Origin: Alistipes sp. Zagget8
GTDB taxonomy: Bacteria; Bacteroidota; Bacteroidia; Bacteroidales; Rikenellaceae
Direction: 5' to 3'
NCBI GenBank assembly: GCA_001941065.1
Contig: MSHJ01000005.1
Location: 1 to 64,000 of the forward strand
Length of the DNA: 64,000 nt
Part shown: positions 1 to 10,100 of the stretch, piece after piece
Layout of the letters: each line of letters opens with the position of its first letter
How positions within the stretch are numbered: position 1 is the first letter of the stretch
Position numbers and translations under genes: made by a program
The notes under the pieces: generated by a model
What the model was told of the DNA's origin: nothing
Databases searched by the model: none
Seen by the model: the letters and a program-made list of their open reading frames with translations, nothing else

Positions 1-30
1 CGGAGCTTCTGAAACCCGATTACCTACCGT

Positions 31-90
31 CGCGCCTAAAACCGCTTTCTTAAAGCGGCGGCGTGCCTAAAACCGGTTTCTTAAACCGGT
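31..90 (-). repeat. REP-like palindromic repeat, two units
   Basis: Two short hairpins follow each other, each introduced by CCTAAAACC: CCGCTTT (42-48) pairs with AAAGCGG (52-58), and ACCGGTTT (72-79) pairs with AAACCGGT (83-90), both with a CTT loop. The preceding ACCGTCGCG (27-35) is the reverse complement of the CGCGACGGT-like stretch that follows the palindrome at 32021-32055 and 35012-35050. This is therefore an inverted, partial copy of the repeat family found there. The second hairpin touches the stop codon of the phosphodiesterase gene and may also act as its terminator. Confidence 0.7.
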
Positions 91-1193
91 CAGAATCGGA
101 CGATGTGGAGGGAAATACGTTTTATCCGGAAGTTTTCCGATGGGGAGGTGATTTCGAATGCGGGGACGGTATCGAAGACCAGTAACTGGTGGCGGGCACG
201 GCGCGGGGACGCGGTCTCCGGCAGTGCGAAGGTTTGGCTGGCGAGTGTGATCGTGGCCGATCCGCTCCATTCCAGATCGAGGTAGACTGCGCCGAACTCC
301 ACTTTCCCCGATGCCGCACTTTCGGAGGCGATTTTTCCCACATCCCGGCCTCTGGATTGGTAGATCGTTTCGCCCTGACCCGTATAGTCCGGGGCAAGCA
401 GGTCGGTCGACACGTAATCGATGTCGGCGTTGTTGATCCGGTCGAAATGCTCGAAATAGTCGGCGTGGGATTCGGTTTCGAGCCCGTCGGCCTTCGCACG
501 CGACACATGGGCGAAATATTCCTCTTCTCCGAACCGGGTCGCACTGATTGCCATCACGGTACCTCCGAGCGATGCGATGTGTTCATAGGTGCTCTGGTAG
601 AGGATGCCCATGAGCGGAATATCCCGGATACCCATCTCGAGGCGGATGCGGTCATTGGCGTCGTTGTTCGAGGTGATGACATAGCCTCCGCGTCCGAACA
701 CCCGGTCGGCAGTCGCTATCAGCTGCGGATAGACCCAGTCCGGGGTGACTTTCTTCGGCTCGATGAACGTGCGCAGTCCGCAGTTGCGGCACTCGGTGCA
801 GAACTCCTCGAGGGTGAGCACCCGGGTGCGGTATTCGGGCCTGGCGGCTTTGAGGCGAAAACTGTCGCGGAGCTCCGCATAGCTGATGTCCGAGACGGCT
901 GTTTCTTTGGGTACGGGGCGGCCGTCGTTATAGGTGAACGTGCGTGCCAGGGTGGCGTCGTGCACGGCCACGAGCACGCTGTCGGAGGTCCAGCGCACGT
1001 CGGTCTCGATGCAGTCGAACCCGGCCCGTGCGGCATACCGGATGGCCTCGCGGGAGTTTTCCCCCGCGAGGGTACAGCGCATGGTGGCGCCCCGGTGGGC
1101 GATGAAATGCCGGACGGTATCTTCTTTGGCTCCGGAACATCCTGCTGCAATCCACGGGAGCAGGAGCAGGATCAGCAACCTGTGTTTTAGCAT
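90..1193 (-). CDS. Glycerophosphodiester phosphodiesterase lipoprotein
   Basis: Predicted to hydrolyse glycerophosphodiesters to glycerol 3-phosphate (or glycerol) and an alcohol. The 367-residue product begins with a lipoprotein signal ending in WIAAGC (lipidated Cys19), so it acts in the periplasm or on the outer membrane. The GDPD active-site set is visible: HRGA at 33-36, EN at 45-46, ETD at 63-65 and HD at 78-79, the usual histidine/acid and calcium-ligand positions. About 90 residues after the barrel form an extra beta-rich C-terminal domain of unknown role. It is the last gene of the minus-strand operon, 5 bp after the preceding MBL gene, next to three other predicted phosphoesterase-like lipoproteins. 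The specific substrate is unknown; the family call is firm. Confidence 0.92.
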   Translation of the reverse strand: MLKHRLLILLLLPWIAAGCSGAKEDTVRHFIAHRGATMRCTLAGENSREAIRYAARAGFDCIETDVRWTSDSVLVAVHDATLARTFTYNDGRPVPKETAVSDISYAELRDSFRLKAARPEYRTRVLTLEEFCTECRNCGLRTFIEPKKVTPDWVYPQLIATADRVFGRGGYVITSNNDANDRIRLEMGIRDIPLMGILYQSTYEHIASLGGTVMAISATRFGEEEYFAHVSRAKADGLETESHADYFEHFDRINNADIDYVSTDLLAPDYTGQGETIYQSRGRDVGKIASESAASGKVEFGAVYLDLEWSGSATITLASQTFALPETASPRRARHQLLVFDTVPAFEITSPSENFRIKRISLHIVRF

Positions 1194-1198
1194 ACTCC

Positions 1199-2494
1199 TT
1201 ATTTTGAGCTGTACGGGCCGTGAATGGATGTCACTTTGTAGTCGAAATCGGTGTCGTCGAGCATATAGACGTAGTAATCCGCACCGCCCGGGGCGACTCT
1301 TACGACAATATGTCCGTTGTATCCGGCGACGTTCTTGTAAAGCGCCGCATTTTCGGCAAGCGACTCCGGGTGTACGTTGGTGCTGAAAATATCCTTGGTC
1401 CAGGTGTAGGGATGTGTGGCGAAACTGCCGTTGACGATGGAGGTCAGCAAGGGGATGTCCGGCTGTTTTTTGTAGAAACTCTGGTTGATGATGACCCGGG
1501 GCGAGAATTCGCAGTTTTGCATCTGGCTGCCCCAGGCGTTGCTGCTCAGGTGGTGGTGGGCCTTGAAGACCTCGAGGCCGCCTTTGGGAATGAAATCGCG
1601 GTAATAGTAGGCCATCCGGTTCTGCGGCCCCGAGGTGAGGTCGCCGCAGGTGATATAGTCGAATTTTCCGTAGCTGAGGTGGAATCCGCAGGAGGCCGGA
1701 TTGCCTTTGCCTGCATTGGCGTTGACGACGGCGCCCTGTCCGGTGGCGGAGTCGAGGTTCCAGGCGTAACCGTTGGCGATGATGTTGAAGATCCGGAAAT
1801 CGGGATACTTGCTCTTGTCTTTCAGCAGCGTGATCTGCTCTTCACCCGCGCGGAACCGGTCGGCCGTCATGCTTTTGTTCGCCACGGCCCACTTGACGAA
1901 TACCTGCCAGTCGGCGGCGAGCTCCCCGTCCATCTCGGGGATGGTCGAATCCTCCCCGTAGTCGGGATAGCCCATATCCAGCACCCGGCTGAACGGAATC
2001 TCGCCGTAGAGGGCCATGAGGCCGGACAACCGGTAGCCGTTCGGAGAGGTCTCCACGGCGGCGGCCGAGCTGCCGATGTGGTCTATATGGAAATGCGACG
2101 GGGCGCACCAGTCGATGGCCGAACTGCCTTCGGGCAGGAAATGGCGGATGTATTTCGCGTCCGTGATGTAGGGACGGGTCGATGCGTCGGGTTTCTGCGG
2201 CACTCCCGTACCGTCCGTGATGACAATCTCCCCGGCATCGACCAGCAGCGTCGTGCCGTCCGGGAGAATGTAGAACGCGCACTCTCCCCGGCCGCTGTTG
2301 ATGAAATGGATGTCGAGACATCCTTCGGTCCATTGCGGAAGCGGTTCGCCGACCTTTGCTTCGGGAGTCTCGGTTTCCTGTGGGGGCACCTTGTTGTTCA
2401 GGTCGTCCTCCCAGGGCATTTTGGTCCGCTCCTCGCTGCATGCTACGGAAGCGAAGGAGGCGAGCGCACATAAAAGAATGATGGTCTTATTCAT
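1199..2494 (-). CDS. MBL-fold hydrolase lipoprotein (copy 2)
   Basis: Metallo-beta-lactamase-fold hydrolase of 431 residues with a lipoprotein signal (ASVAC, Cys19). The opening block LDIHFINSGRGE followed by an ILPDGTTLLVDAG stretch resembles the start of ComEC/Rec2-type MBL domains, and the metal motif HFHIDH lies at 134-139. MBL enzymes of this type include nucleases and phosphodiesterases; the phosphorylcholine esterase of pneumococcal teichoic acid also has this fold, but no specific activity can be assigned. It overlaps the upstream paralogue by 8 bp, indicating translational coupling. A linker of about 30 acidic/proline-rich residues after the lipid anchor suggests surface display. Confidence 0.85.
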   Translation of the reverse strand: MNKTIILLCALASFASVACSEERTKMPWEDDLNNKVPPQETETPEAKVGEPLPQWTEGCLDIHFINSGRGECAFYILPDGTTLLVDAGEIVITDGTGVPQKPDASTRPYITDAKYIRHFLPEGSSAIDWCAPSHFHIDHIGSSAAAVETSPNGYRLSGLMALYGEIPFSRVLDMGYPDYGEDSTIPEMDGELAADWQVFVKWAVANKSMTADRFRAGEEQITLLKDKSKYPDFRIFNIIANGYAWNLDSATGQGAVVNANAGKGNPASCGFHLSYGKFDYITCGDLTSGPQNRMAYYYRDFIPKGGLEVFKAHHHLSSNAWGSQMQNCEFSPRVIINQSFYKKQPDIPLLTSIVNGSFATHPYTWTKDIFSTNVHPESLAENAALYKNVAGYNGHIVVRVAPGGADYYVYMLDDTDFDYKVTSIHGPYSSK

Positions 2495-3728
2495 GTTTTT
2501 CGGTGTTTTTGGGTTGGGGTTTGCAACGGAACGGGCCGTCGGCCTGTTTTACTTTGTAAGTCGTGTCGCTGTCGTCGAGCATATAGACCCGGTACTCCTT
2601 TCCGCCCGGGGAGACCCGGATGACGACGTGGCCTCCGATGCCGGCGCAGCGGGCATAGAGCTGCGGATCGGCGTCGGTCAGCGAACGGTCGATGTTGGTG
2701 AAATACATTTTTTTGGCTCCGGGAGCTTTGCTCTCCGAGATTCGGCGGATGATTCCCCGGTCGGGCTGGATGTCGCGGATGTAGAAGCTCTGCGTTACGA
2801 TGACATCCGGTTGGAGCACCTCCAGCATGTCGTCCTGCATGGTGTGGGGCGAGAGGTGGTGGTGCGATTTCATCGCTTCGACAGGGTGTCCGATGGTGAG
2901 CGCACACGGATATTCCACGCGGGTATTTCCGCCGGCATCCCCGGCGGTGAAATAGTCTAAATCCCCGTAGCTCAGCAGGATGCCGCAGGATGCCCCGTTC
3001 TCCTTCAGCGTGCTGTCGCCGTAGTAGTCCACGACTTTTTCGCCGTCCCACACGCAGCCGTTGGAGCAAATGCCTGTGACGGCGAAATCGGGATACCGTT
3101 CCGGATGGTGCCGCAGCGGGAACTGGCGGCTGTCTCCGAGCCGCAGCCTGGCGGCTTTCAGCCCGTTGTGCTCCGTGGCGTGGCCGATGAACCGACGGTA
3201 GTTGGCCAGCGAGGCCGTGCTCATCGCCCGGAAGGCGAGGGAGTCGTAGTCCGGATAGGCCCTGTCGACGATCTCCCGGAACGGAATCTCATCGTAGAGG
3301 GCCGTCACGCCGCTCAGCACATAGTCCCCGGCGGCTGATCTGCCGTACTCCGGTTCGAGTTGTCCGAGGTGGTCCATGTGGAAATGGGTCAGCAGAAAGT
3401 AGTCGAGCGAGTCCTTGTACGGCATGAAATGCCGCATATACCGGGCATAGGTGCGGGTCGGGCGCGTGACGCTGTCCGGCCTTTGCGACATGCTGCGATA
3501 CTTTTCCGGTTCGCTGCTGAACTCTCCCGCATCCACCGTGAGCGTCGTGCCGTCGGGCAGGATGAAGAAGGTGCACTCTCCGCGGGCCGTGTTGATGGCG
3601 TGGATGTCCAGACAGCCTTCGCTCCACGCCGGGAGGGGTTTGCCGACCCGGGCCTTGCCGCCGCCGCATCCGGCGGTCAGAACGACCGCCGGGAGCAGCA
3701 GCAAAACGAATATCAACGCTTTTTTCAT
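2487..3728 (-). CDS. MBL-fold hydrolase lipoprotein (copy 1)
   Basis: Paralogue of the next gene, 413 residues. I chose the internal ATG at 3728 because it gives a clean lipoprotein signal (MKKALIFVLL..., VLTAGC, Cys21); the longer reading frame adds 38 residues overlapping the upstream gene. The metal motif HFHMDH is at 115-120, preceded by LDIHAINTARGE and a VDAGE stretch like its neighbour. The two proteins align along their whole length, so this is a tandem duplication that has diverged. The start codon overlaps the stop of the upstream gene by one base (TAATG). Metal-dependent hydrolase is firm; the ester or diester it cleaves is unknown. Confidence 0.85.
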   Translation of the reverse strand: MKKALIFVLLLLPAVVLTAGCGGGKARVGKPLPAWSEGCLDIHAINTARGECTFFILPDGTTLTVDAGEFSSEPEKYRSMSQRPDSVTRPTRTYARYMRHFMPYKDSLDYFLLTHFHMDHLGQLEPEYGRSAAGDYVLSGVTALYDEIPFREIVDRAYPDYDSLAFRAMSTASLANYRRFIGHATEHNGLKAARLRLGDSRQFPLRHHPERYPDFAVTGICSNGCVWDGEKVVDYYGDSTLKENGASCGILLSYGDLDYFTAGDAGGNTRVEYPCALTIGHPVEAMKSHHHLSPHTMQDDMLEVLQPDVIVTQSFYIRDIQPDRGIIRRISESKAPGAKKMYFTNIDRSLTDADPQLYARCAGIGGHVVIRVSPGGKEYRVYMLDDSDTTYKVKQADGPFRCKPQPKNTEKHE

Positions 3729-5350
3729 TATTTCTTGATATAAACGGGGCGAATCATGTATCCGGCTTTCGCGTCGAACGCCTTGTTCCAGTAGGGGAAT
3801 GTGGCCTTTGCGGAAACGATGTGCAATATCGAGGCGTAGCAAGGCTCCGTGGCGTCGCTTCCGGTCACCGATTTCGACGCCCAGTAGGTTCCCTGGGTAC
3901 CCTGCACGTTAACCGTGAACGGCTGTGCATTATAGCGTCTTCCGCCCTTGGGGAGGAAGAGGCCCCCGGCAATGTCCTCGGGCGTGAATTCCACCTCCGC
4001 ATCGTTGTGTGTGGGCGATTCGCCCTCTTTCGGATCGGTGAACAGGATACCCGTTATCACCTTGCCCTCGGCTATCTTGTAACTGCCGTATTGGGAGGAA
4101 GCTTCATTCATGAGTTTCTGGAGTTCGGCCGGTGTCGGCATGCGGTACTGCCCTTTGGAGGCCCAGTAGGCGAGGTCTCCGAATTTGGCGGCGGCGAAAT
4201 CCGTGGTGGCGGCGGTGCAGTCCTGCGAGGTGTACATCCGGCCCGAAATATCCGTTCCGACGGGGGCGAGGGCCGTGGAGGAGCCCGCATTGTCGAACGG
4301 ATCGGCGATTCCGCCCCAGTTGAAATGGTCGCACTGCGTGTAGTCCGTCGGCGAGAAGGTCACGGCCTTGCCCGACGCTGCGGCATTTTCGCAGTTGACA
4401 TACTCCCACTGCTCGGGAGCGATCCGCCAGTCGGTCTGGAACCCTTCGTCCGTATTTCCCGCCACATGCTGCAGGTTGCCCAGCGCCCAGTAGATGCCGG
4501 CCACCAGGACGGTACCTTCGATCGGCTCCTGGGGTGCGTATTTGGGCAGGGTTGCGCTGATGGTCCTCATGTCCGCGAGTTCGGCGTTTATCGGTGTCGT
4601 AAGGCATTCCACCTGACCGATGTCCTTGCCGGAGGCGTCGTATGCGGTGGCGGTGAGGCTGCCGTATTCGCCCACGGGCACGGCGAAGGTGACCGTTACG
4701 GTGGATTCCCGTTTTTCCGGAAGCGTGATGACGAGGCCGTTCGACCCTTCCTGCGCAGCGATGCCCGTTGCGAATGCCTCCGGAAGGGCGGCGGAGATTT
4801 CGCCGGAAAGGTTGTTGTCGGCTTTCAGCTCGATCTTCACCGCTTCGGTGCTGACGTTGCCGAGCTGCACGGTGAAATAGGACATCAGCTGCCTGAATGT
4901 GATTTCGGAGGAGTTTCCGATCTCGGCGGCCATCACCGAGCAGCTTCCTGCCGATGAAGGGGTTATCGCTTGGGGCAATACGGCTTTGAGCGTAGTGCTG
5001 GAGAGTGTGGCCGAGGCGGGGTGGAGTGCATAACCGCCCATCTCCTTCCCGGCGGGGATCGTCCCCGTGAAGAATGCCCGGCGGGTTTCGCCCGTGCCGT
5101 CGAGGGCGAATGTCACGGCCGAGCCGTCGGTGCAGACGACCGAAACGGCGTCTTCCCGCTGCCAGCGGGCCTCTCCGGTGTTGACGAGCGATGCCCGCGT
5201 GGTGCAGTTTTCGATAGAGGCGATGAGCGTGACGTCGCCCGTCCTGGAGAACTTGATGTCGGGGTTGTATTCCTGTTCGGAATCGTCGCATCCTGCGGCG
5301 AACATCGCTGCGGCTGCACAGCAGCAAAACAGGTTGAAGGTCTTGTTCAT
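3728..5350 (-). CDS. Fimbrillin-like / FISUMP-domain surface lipoprotein
   Basis: 540-residue lipoprotein (AAGC, Cys21). The N-terminal 270 residues look like a fimbrillin/Mfa-like beta-sandwich: an early TRASL segment, a WQREDAVSV stretch and the later LPQAITPSSAGS block are typical of that group. The C-terminal half (about 280-540) resembles the FISUMP major-paralogous domain, with YWALGNLQ, YRMPTPAEL, GGLFLPKGGRRY and an aromatic C-terminal GYMIRPVYIKK. Located immediately after susD, where a surface glycan-binding protein is usually encoded, so I infer a ligand-binding role on the cell surface rather than a pilus. Both domain calls rest on sequence style, not a search. Confidence 0.7.
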   Translation of the reverse strand: MNKTFNLFCCCAAAAMFAAGCDDSEQEYNPDIKFSRTGDVTLIASIENCTTRASLVNTGEARWQREDAVSVVCTDGSAVTFALDGTGETRRAFFTGTIPAGKEMGGYALHPASATLSSTTLKAVLPQAITPSSAGSCSVMAAEIGNSSEITFRQLMSYFTVQLGNVSTEAVKIELKADNNLSGEISAALPEAFATGIAAQEGSNGLVITLPEKRESTVTVTFAVPVGEYGSLTATAYDASGKDIGQVECLTTPINAELADMRTISATLPKYAPQEPIEGTVLVAGIYWALGNLQHVAGNTDEGFQTDWRIAPEQWEYVNCENAAASGKAVTFSPTDYTQCDHFNWGGIADPFDNAGSSTALAPVGTDISGRMYTSQDCTAATTDFAAAKFGDLAYWASKGQYRMPTPAELQKLMNEASSQYGSYKIAEGKVITGILFTDPKEGESPTHNDAEVEFTPEDIAGGLFLPKGGRRYNAQPFTVNVQGTQGTYWASKSVTGSDATEPCYASILHIVSAKATFPYWNKAFDAKAGYMIRPVYIKK

Positions 5351-5362
5351 GGTTTTCGTTTT

Positions 5363-7165
5363 CTAATATCCGGGGTTATTGTTTTCCGTGCCGATGAGCG
5401 GGTTGGTCACCATCTCGCTGTAGGGGAACGGCCAAAGTTCGTCCTTGCCCAGCTGGAATTTCCGCTCGGTGTGGACCCGTGCGTCGAATTTCTTTCCGTC
5501 GAAGGTGGTGACGCCGTCGTAGGTGACGGTCCAGTTTTCATCGATGACGGGTTTTGCGTTGGAGGTGGTGTGTTCGTAGGCCGGAGCGTACTGGGGACCG
5601 TTGATGGCTTTGAGCGCTACGGGGGTGACGCCGTCGCTCTCCTTCCAGCGGCGGATGTCGAACCAGCGGAATCCTTCGGCGCACAGTTCCACTTTCCGTT
5701 CATAGCGGAGTGCGCTGCGGAGCGCTTCCCGGGACGAACCTTCCACCGGCGGCATCTTCACCCGGGCGCGGACCCGGTCGATCTGGGATTTGGCGCGTGT
5801 GAGGTCGCCGCCCTCCCACTCGATATTGGCCTCGGCGTCGATGAGCAGGAGCTCCGCAAGGCGGATGACGGGAACGTCGAGCTCGTCTTCGTAGTCCGTG
5901 CCCGTGATACTGCCGTAGTAGGCCGGGTCGCAGAATTTCCGCCAGAGAAATCCGCCCGGACCCTGAATGCCGTTCGGACCGTACTCGCTCTTGTTACCGG
6001 TCACGTCGGAGTTGGTGACGGAGGTGCCGGAGATGTAGTCGTAGACGGTCTTGTCGGCCGGATCGGTGGAGAACTGGATGCCCATCGTCCGCGAGCCCGA
6101 ACGCACGCAGTAGAGGTCGAGGCGCGGGTCGCGGTTCTTCCACGGATTCTGCCAGTCGTAGAGTTCCGATTCCGAGATCGGTTTGCCGTCGGTGCATTGG
6201 AAGGTGTCCATCATCGCCATCGACGGACCTGCTCCGGCGGCTCCGTTGTGAACGCGGGAGGTTCCCGTGTAGATGCCGGTGTGGGTGTTGGAGGCCGCGA
6301 GGCGGTTGAACTGGATGGCCCAGATCCACTCCTTCGAACCGGTTTCGGCGGCAAAGCCGAACAGGGGTGTCGGATCGGGCTCCCCTTCCGCATGGGTCGC
6401 GTAGTAGGTGCAGTCGAGCGGGGTGAGGTCATAGACCCTGTCGGCGAGTTCGAGGGCCCTTTTCGAGCATCTTGCGGCGCTCTCGTAGAATCCCCATTCC
6501 AGGCAGATACGTGCTTTGAGGGCGTATGCGGCCACGCGGCCGATCCGGGCCGTGCCCCAGGTCTGGCTGCCCCACGAGACCGGGAGATGGTCGATCAGCT
6601 CGTCGTCCATGTCCTTGATTATGCGGTCGATCACCTCCGCTTTCGGGGTGCGTGCATAGGCGTAGTCGTCGAGCGTGAGGCAGTGGTCGATGAACGGAAC
6701 GTCGCCGTAGACCTTGCAGGCCCAGTCGTAGAAATAGGCCCGCAGGCAGAGAAGCTCCGCCTTGAACCGGTAGTACTCCTCGTCTTCGATTTTGCCGCGG
6801 AGGTTGTCGAGGTTGTCGAGTACGAGGTGGATACGTCCGAGGCTTTTGTAGATCCGGGCGTAGAAATGCTCTACGCCGCTGTATGACGAGGTGATGATGG
6901 ACTGGGTGTAGTCGGGCCATTTCGAGAGCACCGTGCGCATGGCGCCGATGTCGGTGAGCTGGTCCATCCATCGGTTGGGGAAGGGTTCGTACTGCTCGAT
7001 GTTGTTGGCGAGGCTCTTGTAGGCGGCGAGTACGCCGGCCTGCGCTTCGTCGAAACTGGCCGGGAAGGTCCCGGTGGAGGGACCCGTGAGCGGAATCCTG
7101 TCGAGGGAACAGCCTGCGGTGAGCAGGGCCGTCGCCAAGGCGAAAAATGCGATGTATTTTTTCAT
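5363..7165 (-). CDS. SusD/RagB-family nutrient-binding lipoprotein
   Basis: Outer-membrane lipoprotein of 600 residues that caps the SusC channel and binds the imported ligand. The ATG at 7165 is preferred because it gives MKKYIAFFAL...TAGC with Cys19; the longer frame adds 11 residues that overlap susC. Family marks are the alpha-helical TPR-like N-terminal half (LFNLRG-type segments are replaced by long helices around LGRIHLVLDNLDNL), the LLCLRAYFYDWACKVYGDVPF block, and the C-terminal RLAELLLIDAEA and GFRWFDIRRW motifs. It follows susC by 13 bp and is presumably its partner. Confidence 0.95.
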   Translation of the reverse strand: MKKYIAFFALATALLTAGCSLDRIPLTGPSTGTFPASFDEAQAGVLAAYKSLANNIEQYEPFPNRWMDQLTDIGAMRTVLSKWPDYTQSIITSSYSGVEHFYARIYKSLGRIHLVLDNLDNLRGKIEDEEYYRFKAELLCLRAYFYDWACKVYGDVPFIDHCLTLDDYAYARTPKAEVIDRIIKDMDDELIDHLPVSWGSQTWGTARIGRVAAYALKARICLEWGFYESAARCSKRALELADRVYDLTPLDCTYYATHAEGEPDPTPLFGFAAETGSKEWIWAIQFNRLAASNTHTGIYTGTSRVHNGAAGAGPSMAMMDTFQCTDGKPISESELYDWQNPWKNRDPRLDLYCVRSGSRTMGIQFSTDPADKTVYDYISGTSVTNSDVTGNKSEYGPNGIQGPGGFLWRKFCDPAYYGSITGTDYEDELDVPVIRLAELLLIDAEANIEWEGGDLTRAKSQIDRVRARVKMPPVEGSSREALRSALRYERKVELCAEGFRWFDIRRWKESDGVTPVALKAINGPQYAPAYEHTTSNAKPVIDENWTVTYDGVTTFDGKKFDARVHTERKFQLGKDELWPFPYSEMVTNPLIGTENNNPGY

Positions 7166-7178
7166 GACCGTAATGCGA

Positions 7179-10100
7179 TTAGAATTTGATTTCCACACCG
7201 AACGTGTAGGTGCTTACGAGCGGGTAGTTGTTGCCGATGCTTCCCGTGGTCGCTCCCTGCGAACCGCCCTGATAGGCTGTTTCCGGGTCGTAACCGTCGT
7301 AGTAGTTGCTGATGGTGAAGAGGTTGGTCGCGTTGGCGTAGACCATGAGCCCGTGAATCCGGAGGGCTTTGGTTACGGACGACGGGAATGTGTAGCTGAG
7401 CTGGAGGTTTTTCAGCCGGCAATAGGAGGCGTCGGCCATCCAGAACGTCGAGGGCTTCTTGTTGAGGTCGCTCGTGTAGGAGAGACGCGGGTATTTCGCT
7501 CCGGGGTTCTCCGGGGTCCAGTTGTCGAGGTGGGCTTTCTGGAACGTGCCGCCGCTCACGCAGGGCTGGGTGTAGGCGCCGCTGATATAGGCGTCGGCCT
7601 TGCCCACTCCCTGAAACTGTGCGCTGAGGTTGATGCCCTTCCATCCGAAATTGAGGGTCAGGCCGTAGGTGTAGCGCGGGATGAGGCTGCCGATGATCTG
7701 CTTGTCGCTGTCGTCGATCTTGTTGTCATGGTTGTAATCCTCGTAGACGAGGTCGCCCGGGCGGGTGATCTGGTTGTACTGGGGACATTTCTCATTCATC
7801 CAGTCGGCCTGCTCCTGGGTCTGCACCACGCCGAGGCATTTGAGCAGGTAGAGCGAGTTGATCGACGAACCTTCCTGGTTGCGGATAACGCCGCTGGTGC
7901 CGTAGGTGCCTTTCATGTCCACGATTTCGTTGACGACGTCGGAGAGGTTGGCCTGCACGCCGAAATTGAAATTGCCCCAGCTGTTGTTGTAGCCGACGGA
8001 GACTTCCCAGCCGTCGTTGGTGACGACGCCGGCGTTCTGGTAAGGCGCCCCGAGCCCGATGGAGGAGGGTATGTCGAGCTGCATCAGGATACCGTCGGTC
8101 TTCTTGTGGTAGTAGTCGGCGGTGATCGTGAGCCGGTTCCACAGCGTGGCGTCGAAACCGATGTCGGTCATATAGGTGGTCTCCCAGGTGATGTCCTCGT
8201 TGGCGAGCGAATTCTGGGCCACGATGGGGTAGATCTTGTTGGCGGCGGAGATGGAACTGATCGTCAGCAGCTGCGACGCGGGGTAGTAGGAGTTGATGTT
8301 CTGGTTGCCGAGCGTGCCGTAGGAGGCCCTGATTTTGAATTCGGAGAGCGTTTTCCGGGCTGCCGCCATAAACGGCTCCTCGGTGACGCGCCAGGCGGCG
8401 GAGAACGACGGGAATGCACTCCACCGGTTCTTCCGGACGAAGCGCGAGGAACCGTCGTAACGGAGGTTGGCCTCGAAGAGATAGCGCTCCTTGAAATTGT
8501 AGTTGATGCGGCCGAAGAACGAGCCCAGAGCCATCTGGGTCCGGCTGCCGGAGTTGTCCTTGAACGCGTTGTCGCCGCCGGCGCTGATGACCTCGTAGTC
8601 GGGATAGGCGAACTCCTGCCGGTAGGCCCCCAGACTGTAATAGTCGTACTCTTCGTAGGATGCGCCGAGGAGCAGCTTGAAGCTGTGTCCCCCGAATTGG
8701 CGGGCCGCCGCCGCGGTCGCATGGTAATAGCCGTTCCAGGAGGCCGTGACCATCTCGTCGAGCGAGTTGTACTCCGCATTGGAGGTCTTCGAAACCGTGC
8801 CGTAGGGGTCGGAGTGATACTCCACGAGGTCCACGAACCGGTGGGTCTTGACGGCCGTGAGCTGGGGCGCGGCCTTCACTTCGAGGGTGAGCCACTGCAC
8901 CGGCTTGTATTCGAGGGCTGCGGAGGCCTTGAGGGTTCCGTTCTGGCGGATGTTGTTGCCGCCGACGCCCTGTTCGATCATCGGGAGCGGATTGACCGTA
9001 CCTCCGGTGAACGGGGCATAGCTGCCGTCGGACCATTGGGCGAGCATCAGCGGGTCCTTGGAGTTCATGAATCCGAAGATGTTGCTCTGGTAGGGGTTGG
9101 TCGCCCGGCGGGAATAGGTGGCGGCGATGTCGAGCCGGAAATTGAGCCGGTCGTTTAACCGGATGTCCATGTTGTTGCGCAGGTTGTAGCGCTTGAAATT
9201 GGCATTCTTGATGATACCGTTCTGGTCGAGGTAGCCCAGCGAGGTCATCACCCGGATGCGTTCGCTGCCGGCGCTCATGTTGAGGGTGTGGTTGTGGGTG
9301 AACCCGTTGCCGGTCATCAGGCGGTCCTGCCAGTCGATGATGGGGTAGGCGTCCGGGTCGAGGTAGTTGTTCCGGCGGTAGTTGGCGATATATTCGTCGG
9401 TGTAGAGGGAGACGGCGCCGTCGTTCTCCGAGGCCCTGCGCGAAAGGCGCATATACTCCTCGGCGTTGACCACGTCCGGATAGACCACGGGCGTCTGCCA
9501 GCCCACATAGCCGCGGTAGGTGACGGCGAATTTGCCTTTGTCGGCACGTTTGGTGGTGATGAGGATGACGCCGTTGGCCGCACGGCTTCCGTAGATGGCC
9601 GCCGAGGCGGCGTCCTTGAGCACGGAGATCTGGTCGATCTGCGAGGCGTCCACGGAGTTGAGGTCGCCCTCCACACCGTCGATAAGCACGAGCGGCGAGC
9701 TGTCCGAGCCTCCGAACGAACCGATGCCGCGGATCTGGATGTTCCCGGAGTCGGCGCCGGGAGCGCCGCCTGCCGTGGTGACGGTCACACCCGGGGCAAT
9801 GCCCTGAAGGGCGGTCGACAGCTGCGTGATCGGCCTCCGGGCGAATTCTTTGGTGGAGATGGACGAGACCGAACCGGTCAGGTTGACCTTTTTTTGCGTG
9901 TCGTATCCCACCACGACTACGTCTTCGAGGAGATTCTCGTCCGGTTCGAGGGTGATGCTGAGTGCGGTCTGCCTGCCGACTTTCACGTGCTTTTCCTTGA
10001 ATCCGAGGAAGGTGACCACAAGGGTTTCCCCTTCGGCGACGGAGAGTGTGAATTGCCCCTTGTTGTCGGCAATGGTGCCTTTGGGCGTGCCGCTGACAAC

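Noticed and set aside
4970..6886. 638-codon plus-strand frame opposite susD
   Set aside because: Shadow of susD and the fimbrillin-like gene, with low-complexity Gly/Val/Arg composition and no motif.
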